Source: Nonomuraea sediminis (GTDB taxonomy: Bacteria > Actinomycetota > Actinomycetes > Streptosporangiales > Streptosporangiaceae). From it: DNA of 64,000 nucleotides. The stretch lies in assembly GCF_018531495.1 (NCBI RefSeq), contig NZ_JAHDTI010000016.1, positions 1 to 64,000 on the forward strand. Direction: 5' to 3'. The translations under genes were made by a program, and so were the position numbers. Positions 7,599-15,409 of this stretch are shown here, piece by piece. The first letter of the stretch is position 1, and every line of letters starts with the position of its first letter. The notes below the pieces were generated by a model. It made no database searches. It saw only the letters and a program-made list of their open reading frames with translations, and was not told the origin of the DNA.

Positions 7599-8689
7599 TT
7601 GGGCACCGCCACGGTGGCGCCCTCGTCGACGCCGGTCACCTCAACCTGGCCGTCGGCGAACATGCCGGTCTTGACCGCCGCGTACCGGGTCGTCGAACCC
7701 TGCACGACCTGCACGCCGTAACCGCCCTCGGCCAGGGCCACCAGGGCGCCGACCGGGACCGACAGGACGTTCCTGCGCTGCTCGGAGACGATGGTGACGT
7801 CCACGGGCGCGGCGTCGAAGCCCTTCTTCAGCCCCGAGACCGAGACCTTGACCTCGATCGTGGTGGTGGCGTCGTCGCCGTTGCCTGTCTGGGTGGCGAC
7901 CTTGCCGACGCTGGTGATCCTGCCCTTGACCGTGGTGCCGTCGGGCAGTTCGACGGTGGCCTTCGTGCCGCGTTTGACCAGGTGCTCATCGACCACGTCG
8001 AGGTTGACCAGGACCTGGCGGGTGGGGCCCGTCGCGGTGAGCACGGGGCCGGTCGCCTGGTCGCCTCGCGCGTGCTTGAGCGAGGCGACGCGCAGGGGGC
8101 CGGAGGCGATGACCACGTCTCCCGGTCTGACCTGGCCGGTCTGCTCCACCCCGAGGTCGTCCTGCCAGTCCTTGACGGCCTGCGCGGTGGCCGAGGTGAA
8201 CTCCTCGTCCACGGTGAACCCGGTGTAGCCGAGCTTGGCCAGGTTCCGCTCGAGCTCCTCGACGTCCTTGCCGGAGACACCGTCCTGGAGCGTGCGGTAG
8301 AGCGGCATGGTCCCGTACAGCAGCGGCCGGCGGTCGGCGTCGACGCTGTAGACGGTGTGGCCGCGGGTGATGACCGCGCCCTCGGCGGGCAGCCAGGTGA
8401 TCACGCCCTGGCCTGAGGCGGAGACGGTCCGGGTGTCGCCGTAGCCGAGCGTGCCGTCGACGGTCTTGGTCTCGGTGAGCGTGGTCCTGGTGACCTTGGC
8501 GGTGGCGGGCGGGGTTCTGGCGGCGGCAGCCGTACCCGTGCCCTTGCCGCCGAAGCCGATGGCGGCGGCCGCGACGGCGGCGGCCAGCAGCGCGGCGCCG
8601 CCCGTCCAGGCGGCGACGCGCAGCGGGTGGCGGCGGCGCGGCGGGAGGGCACGGGTGCGCAGCCGGTCCTCTTCGTGCACCTTGGTCAT
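7595..8689 (-). CDS. Efflux adaptor (membrane fusion protein) with inserted peptidoglycan-binding domain
   Basis: A protein of 364 residues: a cytoplasmic Arg-rich start, one membrane helix at about 25-48, then an extracytoplasmic part with biotinyl-lipoyl-like segments ('SGQGVITWLPAEGAVITRG', 'ATGPTRQVLVNLDVVDEH') and a C-terminal beta-barrel. A PG_binding_1 domain is inserted near residues 133-185 (GKDVEELERNLAKLGY), which would tether the adaptor to the cell wall. This architecture is typical of actinobacterial MacA-like partners. The ATG at 8689 overlaps the stop of the lipoprotein gene (ATGA), which selects it over longer upstream frames. Confidence 0.88.
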   Translation of the reverse strand: MTKVHEEDRLRTRALPPRRRHPLRVAAWTGGAALLAAAVAAAAIGFGGKGTGTAAAARTPPATAKVTRTTLTETKTVDGTLGYGDTRTVSASGQGVITWLPAEGAVITRGHTVYSVDADRRPLLYGTMPLYRTLQDGVSGKDVEELERNLAKLGYTGFTVDEEFTSATAQAVKDWQDDLGVEQTGQVRPGDVVIASGPLRVASLKHARGDQATGPVLTATGPTRQVLVNLDVVDEHLVKRGTKATVELPDGTTVKGRITSVGKVATQTGNGDDATTTIEVKVSVSGLKKGFDAAPVDVTIVSEQRRNVLSVPVGALVALAEGGYGVQVVQGSTTRYAAVKTGMFADGQVEVTGVDEGATVAVPK

Positions 8690-9207
8690 TGCTTCACCCT
8701 CATCTGCGGCATCTGCGAGCGGCAGGCCTCGAGCGCCTGCTTGAAGGCGGGGTTGTCCGGGTCGAGCCTGGTGTCCTTCTTCTTGGCCATGACCATGTTG
8801 CCGCTGGGGTCGGGGTCGGGCATGTCGACGCCGTGCTCGCGCATGCACTTGGCGAAGTCGCGCATCTTGTCCAGGTCCTCGGCGGACATCTGCCCGCGGT
8901 CCTTGAACGGGGCGAGGGACCTGCAGGCGTCCATGGCCTGCTTGAACTTGTCCTTGTCGCCGTCGACCTTGGTGGTGATCCGCATGCCCTTGCCCGGCTC
9001 CGGGTCGGGCATGTCGACGCCGTGGTCACGCATGCACTTGGCGAACTTCCTGCCCTGCTCCTCCGGGTCCGCGGTGGAGGCGGCCGAGGGGGTCGCCGAC
9101 GGTTTGTCCGAGGCGTTGGCGACGGAGGCGACGCCCGTCGAGTTCGGCTGGTTTCCGCAGGCAGCGGCCCCTATCAGCAGGGCTGCCGCGATGAGTGTCC
9201 GTCTCAT
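8686..9207 (-). CDS. Lipoprotein with two FAKCMRxHGVDMPDP repeats
   Basis: A lipoprotein of 173 residues with signal peptide and lipobox IGAAAC (Cys near residue 17). After a Ser/Ala/Pro-rich linker come two repeats, each starting FAKCMR(D/E)HGVDMPDP and ending with a second Cys in (A)xxACRS. The paired Cys spacing suggests a disulfide or metal/ligand site in each repeat. The gene sits between a two-component system and its efflux pump, 29 bp downstream of the kinase and overlapping the adaptor by 4 nt, so it probably senses or presents the exported compound. The family function is not established. Confidence 0.8.
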   Translation of the reverse strand: MRRTLIAAALLIGAAACGNQPNSTGVASVANASDKPSATPSAASTADPEEQGRKFAKCMRDHGVDMPDPEPGKGMRITTKVDGDKDKFKQAMDACRSLAPFKDRGQMSAEDLDKMRDFAKCMREHGVDMPDPDPSGNMVMAKKKDTRLDPDNPAFKQALEACRSQMPQMRVKQ

Positions 9208-9236
9208 GTTCCGAATGTGCCGACCGCCGCTGGGAG

Positions 9237-10655
9237 CTAGCTGGGAGCCGCCTCGGAGCCCGGTAGGAGCACGCGGAAGGTGGCGCCGTCGCCCGGGGTC
9301 GTGTCCACCTCGACCTGGCCGCCGTGCGCGCGCACGATGGCCGCCACGATCGACAGTCCCAGCCCGGCGCCGCCGTCGGCCCTGGATCTGCCCTGGCTGA
9401 CGCGGTAGAGCCGGTCGAACAGGTGCGGCACGTGCTCGGCAGCCACCCCCGGCCCGTCGTCCGACACTTCCAGTACGGCCCAGCCGTCGCGACGCCCCAC
9501 GCGCACGGTGACCGCGGCGTCGGGCGGAGTGTGCTTGAGCGCGTTGCCGACCAGGTTGGCCGCCACCTGGCGGAGCCGGGCCTCGTCGCCCGCGAGCCCG
9601 ACCGGCTCGAGCTTGTCGCCGAGGCCGGCGAGCTTGACCTGCCGGTCGGGGACCCGGACCCGGGCGTCGCGGATCGTGCCGGCCGCAACCTCGAGCAGGT
9701 CGACCCTGCCCAGGTCGAGCGGGCGTTCCTCGTCGAGCTGGGCGAGCGTGAGCAGGTCGTTGACCAGCACGCCCATCCGGGCGGCCTCGTCCTCGATGCG
9801 GTGCATGGTCTCGTCCACGTCGTCGTCCCCGCCGCGCCTGTGCAGCTCGGCGAAGCCGCGCACCGAGGTGAGCGGGGTGCGCAGCTCGTGCGAGGCGTCG
9901 GCCAGGAAGCGGCGCATGCGCGACTCCGAGGCGGTCCTGGCGGCGATCTCCGACTCGACCCTGTCCAGCATGACGTTGAGCGCCAGGCCCAGCCTGCCGG
10001 GTTCGGTGTGCGGGTCGGGGGCGGGGACGCGGCTGGCGAAGTCGCCTCGGGCGATCTTGCCGGCCGTCCGCTCCATCCTGGTGAGGGGGCGCAGGCCGAG
10101 CCGTACCAGCGCGTCGGCGGCCAGGCCGACCAGGAGCAGCACGACGGCGCTGACCGCGAAGGAGATCGCGCTCAGCGCGGTCCTGGTGCTCTCGACCTCC
10201 TTCAGCGAGGAGCCCAGCAGCACCATGCCGCCGTCGGCGGACGGGACCCGGTAGACCCGCCAGGACGCGCCCGAGGTGCCCGGCACGGTGTAGGGGCCGT
10301 TCTCGCCGGACCGCACCTCGGCCAGGTCGGGACCCGGCTGGCCGTCGGCGGGCAGCGTGGCGACGAGACGGCCGAGCGAGTCGTAGGTGTACATGCGGAA
10401 GTTCGACACGACGCGCTTGGTGATCACCGTCTGCAGGTCCACGGGAGGAGGCATGCGGTCCACGGGCCCGAAGGCCACGATCGGTTTGGCGGCGACGACC
10501 TTGGTCATGGCCGTGAGCTGGTCGTCGGTCCGGCCGATCAGGTCGCCCGTGAGCAGGGTGATGCCGAACACGTTGGCCAGGACCAGGCCGATCGTGGTCA
10601 GTCCGAGCACCGCGACGACCAGCCGGGCGCGCAGGGTCCAGCGGGCGGGCCTCAC
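9237..10655 (-). CDS. OmpR-class sensor histidine kinase of the efflux operon
   Basis: A membrane kinase of 472 residues: helix 1 at about 10-36, an extracytoplasmic sensor domain of about 120 residues, helix 2 at about 160-184, HAMP at about 185-240, HisKA with His near 256 in ADASHELRTPLTSVRG, and HATPase with N box 'NLVGNALKHT' and G boxes 'DDGPGV' and 'GGAGLGLSIV'. The GTG at 10655 overlaps the response-regulator stop (GTGA), which fixes the start. The kinase probably responds to an extracellular toxin or envelope stress and controls the downstream lipoprotein and MacAB-like pump. Confidence 0.93.
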   Translation of the reverse strand: MRPARWTLRARLVVAVLGLTTIGLVLANVFGITLLTGDLIGRTDDQLTAMTKVVAAKPIVAFGPVDRMPPPVDLQTVITKRVVSNFRMYTYDSLGRLVATLPADGQPGPDLAEVRSGENGPYTVPGTSGASWRVYRVPSADGGMVLLGSSLKEVESTRTALSAISFAVSAVVLLLVGLAADALVRLGLRPLTRMERTAGKIARGDFASRVPAPDPHTEPGRLGLALNVMLDRVESEIAARTASESRMRRFLADASHELRTPLTSVRGFAELHRRGGDDDVDETMHRIEDEAARMGVLVNDLLTLAQLDEERPLDLGRVDLLEVAAGTIRDARVRVPDRQVKLAGLGDKLEPVGLAGDEARLRQVAANLVGNALKHTPPDAAVTVRVGRRDGWAVLEVSDDGPGVAAEHVPHLFDRLYRVSQGRSRADGGAGLGLSIVAAIVRAHGGQVEVDTTPGDGATFRVLLPGSEAAPS

Positions 10656-11332
10656 CGGGGCGTCCTGAGCGTGTAGCCGACGCCGCGGACGGTGTGGATG
10701 AGCTGCGGCTCCCACTTGTCGATCTTCTTGCGCAGGTAGTAGACGTAGGACTCGACGATGCTGGAGTCGCCGTCGAAGTCGTAGCGCCAGACGCTGTCCA
10801 GGATCTGCGCCTTGCTCACCACCCGGCCGGCGTTGGTGAGCAGGTACTGCAGCAGGTTGAACTCGGTGGGCGACAGGTCCACCAGCGTGCCGTCGCGCCT
10901 GACCTCGTGCGCGGCCGCGTCCAGCTCCAGGTCGGCGTAGCGCAGCACGTCCGTCCCGCTGTCCTGGGTACGGCTGCGCCGCAGGATCGCGCGGATGCGC
11001 AGCACGACCTCCTCCAGGCTGAACGGCTTGGCCACGTAGTCGTCGGCGCCCAGCGTGAGACCGCGCACTCGGTCCTCGATGGCGTCGCGGGCGGTCAGGA
11101 AGAGCACGGGGACGCGCTCGCCCAGGCGCCTGGCCACCTCGAAGCCGTCGAAGTCCTCGAGCATCACGTCCAGGACGACGATGTCGGGGGCGAAGACGCG
11201 GGCGGCGGCGATGGCCTCGGCACCGGTCTCCGCCGTTTCGACCTCGAAGGAGACCAGGCGGAGCGTCTGGGAGAGCAGGGCGCGGATGTTCGGCTCGTCG
11301 TCGACGACGAGGACCCTGGCCGGTCGGTCCAT
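10652..11332 (-). CDS. OmpR/PhoB family response regulator of the efflux operon
   Basis: A regulator of 226 residues with a receiver domain (acidic pocket VDDE, phospho-acceptor Asp in VVLDVMLEDFDG, Lys in VAKPF) and a winged-helix effector domain ending 'LIHTVRGVGYTLR'. It is the first gene of the six-gene operon that runs to 5752 with only one gap larger than a few bases. The organisation resembles CseB/TcrA-like actinobacterial regulators. Confidence 0.94.
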   Translation of the reverse strand: MDRPARVLVVDDEPNIRALLSQTLRLVSFEVETAETGAEAIAAARVFAPDIVVLDVMLEDFDGFEVARRLGERVPVLFLTARDAIEDRVRGLTLGADDYVAKPFSLEEVVLRIRAILRRSRTQDSGTDVLRYADLELDAAAHEVRRDGTLVDLSPTEFNLLQYLLTNAGRVVSKAQILDSVWRYDFDGDSSIVESYVYYLRKKIDKWEPQLIHTVRGVGYTLRTPR

Positions 11333-11367
11333 GCTCCAAGGTTTACCCCAGGCAGTTCAATGCCAGC

Positions 11368-12903
11368 TCAAAGCGGGACGTATCGCAGCTCCTTGCCCGG
11401 GCGGTGCCAGAGCGGGTCGGTCGTGGCGGTGGCCTCCTTCCGCAGGCCCCGCTTGTCGACCTTGTTGGTGGCGGTGAGCGGCATCTCCTTGACGAGCCTG
11501 ACGTAGCGTGGCGCCCACTTCGTCCCGAGATCCTCCTGCCGTTTCAGGAAATTTCCTAGTTCGTCCGGGGTGAGGTCGCCCTCGATGGCGGCCATCACCT
11601 GGTCGCCCGTGACCGGGTCGGGGATGGCGTAGACGGCCACCATGACGACCTTGGGGTGGCGGGCGATGATCCGCTCGACGGGCGCGGCGGCGAAGTTCTC
11701 GCTGTCCACGCGCAGCCAGTCGAGGTCGCGGCCCGCGAAGTAGAAGTAGCCGGCCTGGTCGCGGTATCCCAGGTCGCCGCTCCAGTACCAGCCGTCGCGC
11801 ATCCTGCGCGCCTCGGCCTCGGGGTTGTTGTAGTACCCCTCGAAGCGGACGTTCCTGCCGACGAGCTCGCCGATGGCGGCGTCGCCGTTGACCAGCGCTC
11901 CGGTCCCGTCGAACTCGGCGCGCGGGCACTCCAGGCCCGTCTCCTGATCGTGGACGGCCACCTCCATCCCCTCGGGCGGCAGGCCCAGCGCGTCGGGCGG
12001 GGTCTCCGGCGTCCTGTTCAGCGAGATCGCGCCCTCGCTCGAGCCGTAGCCCTCGATGACCTGGCAGCCGAACCTGCGCGCGAACTCGGCCATGTCCCGC
12101 GCCGACGCCTCGGTGCCGAAGGCGACCCGCAGGGCGTTGTCCCCGTCGTCCGGCGCCTCGGGGGTGGCCAGGATGTAGGCCAGCGCCCGCCCCACATAGT
12201 TGACGTACGTAGCCTGATATTTCCGGATATCGGTGATGAAGGCGCCGGCCGAGAAGCGCCTCCGCAGGGTGATCGTGGCTCCCGCGTACGTCGCCATCGC
12301 CACGTTCGCCATGATCGAGTTCCCGTGGAACAGCGGCATCGCCACGTACGTCACGGACTCCCGCCCGATCCCGAACCGCTCGCCGTACGCGCCGATGTCG
12401 GCCAGCCTCCCCTGGCTGCACACGACCGCCTTCGGCGCCCCGGTCGACCCCGACGTGAACAGCAACAGCAGGGGATCCTCCCGCCCGGGCTCGGTACGGC
12501 CCGCCAGCCCACCCGCGCCGCGCCGGCGAGAAGGGACGCCGGCCTCGTCCATGAGCCGGACGGGCGCCCCCAGAGGTAGCCCGTCGAGCAACCGGGCCTG
12601 GGATGCGTCCGTGACGATGAACGCGCAGTCGGTGTGCCTGATGTCCGCCGCCAGCTCGGAACCCCGGCGCGTGGGGTTGATCCCCACCACCACTCCCCCG
12701 GCCAGCGCCGCGCCGAAGATCCAGAAAAGGTACTCGGGCACGTTCTCGAGCAACACCCCGACGTGCGCCCCGCGCGGGATCTCCGCGGCGCGCGATCGGG
12801 CCTCGGCGACCACCTCCCGCCACGTCCACGCCGCGTCCTCGAACCTCAACCCGACCCGGTCGTCCTCGGCCCGCGCCGCCACGAGCTCCGCGAAGGTCAC
12901 CAC
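11368..12903 (-). CDS. Acyl-CoA synthetase / fatty-acid-AMP ligase (FadD17-like)
   Basis: An enzyme of 511 residues of the ANL superfamily, activating a carboxylic acid with ATP to an acyl-adenylate and then the CoA thioester. The P-loop-like motif LLLFTSGSTGAPKAV, the A5 motif YGSSEG, the A7 motif 'WYWSGDLGYRD' and the A8 segment 'FAGRDLDWLRVDSENFAAAPVER' are all present, with the C-terminal Lys region at 'TATNKVDKRGLRKEA'. The variant DLDWLRVDSEN is that of the very-long-chain (FATP/FadD17) subgroup. I chose the GTG at 12903 because protein similarity begins there (VVTFAELVAARA). A second GTG follows directly at 12900, and upstream in-frame sequence is not protein-like. It is divergent from the erm leader. 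Confidence 0.82.
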   Translation of the reverse strand: MVTFAELVAARAEDDRVGLRFEDAAWTWREVVAEARSRAAEIPRGAHVGVLLENVPEYLFWIFGAALAGGVVVGINPTRRGSELAADIRHTDCAFIVTDASQARLLDGLPLGAPVRLMDEAGVPSRRRGAGGLAGRTEPGREDPLLLLFTSGSTGAPKAVVCSQGRLADIGAYGERFGIGRESVTYVAMPLFHGNSIMANVAMATYAGATITLRRRFSAGAFITDIRKYQATYVNYVGRALAYILATPEAPDDGDNALRVAFGTEASARDMAEFARRFGCQVIEGYGSSEGAISLNRTPETPPDALGLPPEGMEVAVHDQETGLECPRAEFDGTGALVNGDAAIGELVGRNVRFEGYYNNPEAEARRMRDGWYWSGDLGYRDQAGYFYFAGRDLDWLRVDSENFAAAPVERIIARHPKVVMVAVYAIPDPVTGDQVMAAIEGDLTPDELGNFLKRQEDLGTKWAPRYVRLVKEMPLTATNKVDKRGLRKEATATTDPLWHRPGKELRYVPL

Positions 12904-13041
12904 ATCCGCGATCTTTGAACAAGCGCTTGACCGCGTCAAGGCATATGAACACACGACTGGAACGGCGGCGACGCACCAGGAAGGCGTGCAGGCGCGGAAA
13001 ACGCGTGGCGGGCGCACCAGGCTTTCCGGCAGGCTGGCGGC

Positions 13042-13101
13042 ATGACATGTTACGGCGCCTACTTCATCAGGCTGCGTCACAGCGGGGCCCGGGCTCGCTA
13101 G
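13042..13101 (+). CDS. Candidate erm leader peptide with RLR macrolide-arrest motif
   Basis: A 19-codon open frame encodes MTCYGAYFIRLRHSGARAR and stops 67 bases before the methylase start. An AGG lies 8 bases before the ATG. Codons 10-12 encode Arg-Leu-Arg, the '+X+' motif known from leader peptides such as ErmDL to arrest macrolide-bound ribosomes. The peptide is therefore a strong candidate for the drug sensor of this erm gene. The sequence is seen directly and the arrest function is inferred from known leaders. It is too short for standard gene finders. Confidence 0.65.
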   Translation: MTCYGAYFIRLRHSGARAR

Positions 13102-13163
13102 ACGCTGATCAGCGCGCCCAGGGCCCTTCGAGAGATCCCATTCATCTCGAGGACCCGAGAGGG
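13085..13163 (+). promoter_or_regulatory. Candidate attenuator hairpins between leader and erm gene
   Basis: Bases 13085-13094 (end of the leader) can pair with 13116-13126 with one bulged A. The resulting loop holds the perfect palindrome CGCTGATCAGCG (13103-13114). A second stem joins 13125-13132 to 13146-13152. As an alternative, 13090-13097 can pair with 13148-13157, next to the GAGAGGG ribosome binding site at 13157-13163. A ribosome stalled on the leader Arg codons at 13069-13077 would cover the first arm and shift the balance. The pairings were found by eye and no energies were computed. Confidence 0.5.
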
Positions 13164-13168
13164 CTGCT

Positions 13169-13915
13169 GTGGCGCGCAATCGACGCGTTTTTTCACAGAA
13201 TTTCCTGACAGACCGGCACGCGCTCGACCTGATCGTCAAGGCCGCCGAACCCGAAGGCCTGATCCTGGAGCCCGGCCCCGGAGAAGGCGTCCTGACCTGG
13301 GCGCTGGCCCGGGCAGGAGCCAGGGTGATCGCCTACGAGATCGACCCGAGGCTGGCGGCGAGACTGGCCAGAAGCACCAGGGACGACCCGCGGATCCAGG
13401 TCAGGCGAGGAGACTTCGCCCAGGCCTTCCCGCCGCGGGAGCCGTTCGCCGTGGTGGGCAACATCCCGTACTCGGCCACGTCGCGGATCGTCGGCTGGTG
13501 CCTGCGGGCGCCCGGCATGACCTCGGCGACGCTGCTGACACAGCTGGAGTACGCCCGCAAGCGCACCGGCGACTACGGCCGCTGGAGCCTGCTGACCGTC
13601 GCCTCCTGGCCCTGGTACGGCTGGCGGCTCGGCGACCGCGTGAGCAGGCACAGCTTCCACCCGGTGCCGTCGGTGGACTCGGCCGTCCTGCGGATCGAGC
13701 GGCGGCGCAGGCCCCTGGTCCGCCACGGCCGCGCCTACCGGGAGCTGGTCGAGCTGGGCTTCCGCGGGGTGGGCGGCTCGGTGCGCGCCTCGCTGCGTCC
13801 GCACTACAGGGGCGTGGACGCGGCTCTCGCCGCGGCGGGCATCGGCCGCGACACACTGGTCGGGTACGTGCACCCCGACCAGTGGGTCACGCTGTTCCGG
13901 CGGCTAGACCAGTGA
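13169..13915 (+). CDS. erm: ErmE-like 23S rRNA (adenine-N6) dimethyltransferase
   Basis: An enzyme of 248 residues that would methylate the macrolide-binding adenine of 23S rRNA (A2058 in E. coli numbering) with S-adenosylmethionine, giving MLS resistance. The sequence opens with the Erm hallmark 'RVFSQNFLTD' and has motif I 'EPGPGEGVLTWALA', the acidic 'YEIDPRL' and catalytic motif IV NIPYSATSRIV. The middle segment 'LLTQLEYARKRTGDYGRWS' and the C-terminal 'RLDQ' are close to ErmE of the erythromycin producer. The GTG start follows GAGAGGG by 5 bases. An upstream leader peptide suggests drug induction. The end overlaps the convergent membrane gene by 12 bp. No macrolide synthase is seen in this window. 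Confidence 0.92.
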   Translation: MARNRRVFSQNFLTDRHALDLIVKAAEPEGLILEPGPGEGVLTWALARAGARVIAYEIDPRLAARLARSTRDDPRIQVRRGDFAQAFPPREPFAVVGNIPYSATSRIVGWCLRAPGMTSATLLTQLEYARKRTGDYGRWSLLTVASWPWYGWRLGDRVSRHSFHPVPSVDSAVLRIERRRRPLVRHGRAYRELVELGFRGVGGSVRASLRPHYRGVDAALAAAGIGRDTLVGYVHPDQWVTLFRRLDQ

Positions 13916-15292
13916 GACGGACTCCTTGTCCGGGGTGGGCCTGGACGTGACGACCGTCGGGGCCGTCGCCTTGCGGCGGCCCCACGGCATCGCCATGACC
14001 AGGATCGGCAGCAGCACGATCGAGGCGCGCGACCATTCGGAGTGCAGCGCCCACCAGGTGTTGACGTCGAACTGGGTCATGTAGAGATAGCCGTATCCCG
14101 CCCACAACGACACCCCGATGATCGCCGGCCAGGCGAACCGGGTGGGCCGGGCCACCAGGAACGGCATGAACCACATCAGGTACTGCGCGCCGAGCCGCGG
14201 CGTGACGACCATGAACGCCAGCAGCATGGCGATGGTCAGGTCGATCGGGTCGGCGCGCCGCCACAGCAGGGCCACCACGACCAGCGTCAGGTAGATCAGG
14301 TTGGTGCCGATCTTGGCCATCGTCGGCTCGAGCGACCAGTCGCCCCCGGTGAGCTGCGGGGTCCACCCCCACTCGCCCACGATCGGCCGGATGTCCTGGA
14401 TGACCTTGATGACGTCGGGCAGCTGACTCCACTTCGTGCCGGCGAACAGCGGCAGCGTGACGAAGAAGAACAGCGGCACGGCGCCGGTGGTGACGAGCGC
14501 CACGATCTTGGCCCGCAGGTGCGGCAGGAGCAGCAGCATGCCGGGGATGAGCCAGATCGGCCAGCTCTTGGCCGACAGCGCCAGCCCCATCAGCACGCCC
14601 GCCCACACCGCGCGCTTCAGGTCCGCCCGGTCGCCCGTGCCAGGCAGCAGCGCCCTGTGCAGCATGCCGCCGCGCCCGACGACCCGCGGGATCGAGCCGC
14701 GCACGCCGTAGGCGCGCACGCCCTGGCGAACCCTGGCCACCACGTCGGTGGTGATGCCGTTGCGGTAGGGCGAGCCCGGGCCGCGGGCGACGACGAAGGC
14801 GGCCACGCCGAAGACCAGCGCGACGGGCTCCACCTGGCCATGGATCGCGGCCACCAGCAGCGCCAGCGGGTTGAGCGCGTACTGCAGCGCCCGCAGCGAC
14901 GCCCGCGGCCCGCCCGCCAGCTTGGCGACCAGCGGGATCAGCACGATGTCGGCCACGACGGTGACCAGGCGCCCGGCGTAGCTCCACGGGACGCCCATCC
15001 ACAGCAGCGCGCCGTACACGTAGGGGATGGCCGGCAGGAAGTGCCAGCCGCCCTCGCTGGCCAGCACCGGGTCCTGGCCGTGCAGCACGGCCAGGCCCGC
15101 GGGCTGGAAGCTCTCGACGTAGTCGACCGGCTGCCAGGCGTCGTTGGCGGCGGTGAACAGCAGCAACACCCGGACCCCGACGCCCACGAGGACGGCGGCC
15201 CAAAGGGGCGGACGCCAGTCTCGCCACTGGGCGATGAGGGCGAGAGCGACACCGGCGACGAGGACGATCCCCGTGAGAACTGCGTATTCCAT
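13904..15292 (-). CDS. GT87-like polyprenol-linked mannosyltransferase / integral membrane protein
   Basis: A membrane protein of 462 residues with about ten hydrophobic segments. 'FQPAGLAVLHGQDPV' in the first outer loop, 'NPLALLVAAIHGQVEPVALVFGV', and 'LMGLALSAKSWPIWLIP' are typical of the DUF2029/GT87 or related GT-C mannosyltransferases that use polyprenyl-phosphate mannose on the outer face of the membrane. I chose the ATG at 15292 (MEYAVLTGIVLV) because it opens on the first helix. The in-frame ATG at 15388 adds an Arg-rich stretch that is not protein-like. The 3' end overlaps the erm gene by 12 bp. Confidence 0.65.
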   Translation of the reverse strand: MEYAVLTGIVLVAGVALALIAQWRDWRPPLWAAVLVGVGVRVLLLFTAANDAWQPVDYVESFQPAGLAVLHGQDPVLASEGGWHFLPAIPYVYGALLWMGVPWSYAGRLVTVVADIVLIPLVAKLAGGPRASLRALQYALNPLALLVAAIHGQVEPVALVFGVAAFVVARGPGSPYRNGITTDVVARVRQGVRAYGVRGSIPRVVGRGGMLHRALLPGTGDRADLKRAVWAGVLMGLALSAKSWPIWLIPGMLLLLPHLRAKIVALVTTGAVPLFFFVTLPLFAGTKWSQLPDVIKVIQDIRPIVGEWGWTPQLTGGDWSLEPTMAKIGTNLIYLTLVVVALLWRRADPIDLTIAMLLAFMVVTPRLGAQYLMWFMPFLVARPTRFAWPAIIGVSLWAGYGYLYMTQFDVNTWWALHSEWSRASIVLLPILVMAMPWGRRKATAPTVVTSRPTPDKESVSLV

Positions 15293-15409
15293 GGCGTTGA
15301 CTAGCCTGCCGTACCCGTTGAGGTGCTGCCACCTGCGATTCCGAATGCGACGCCGCCGGTGGCGGGTCGTACCACGATAGATCACCACCTGTTGTGCTGA
15401 ACTTCATCC

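Noticed and set aside
11546..11557. Perfect AGGAAATTTCCT palindrome
   Set aside because: It lies inside the acyl-CoA ligase coding region, far from any promoter, so a regulatory role is unlikely.
12904..13239. N-terminal extension of the acyl-CoA ligase frame to 13239
   Set aside because: The extra residues are not protein-like and would overlap the erm leader and erm start. Similarity begins at the GTG at 12903.
13905..13914. CTAGACCAGT, half of a DasR-like box
   Set aside because: The other half does not match, and it lies at the end of the erm coding region rather than in a promoter.
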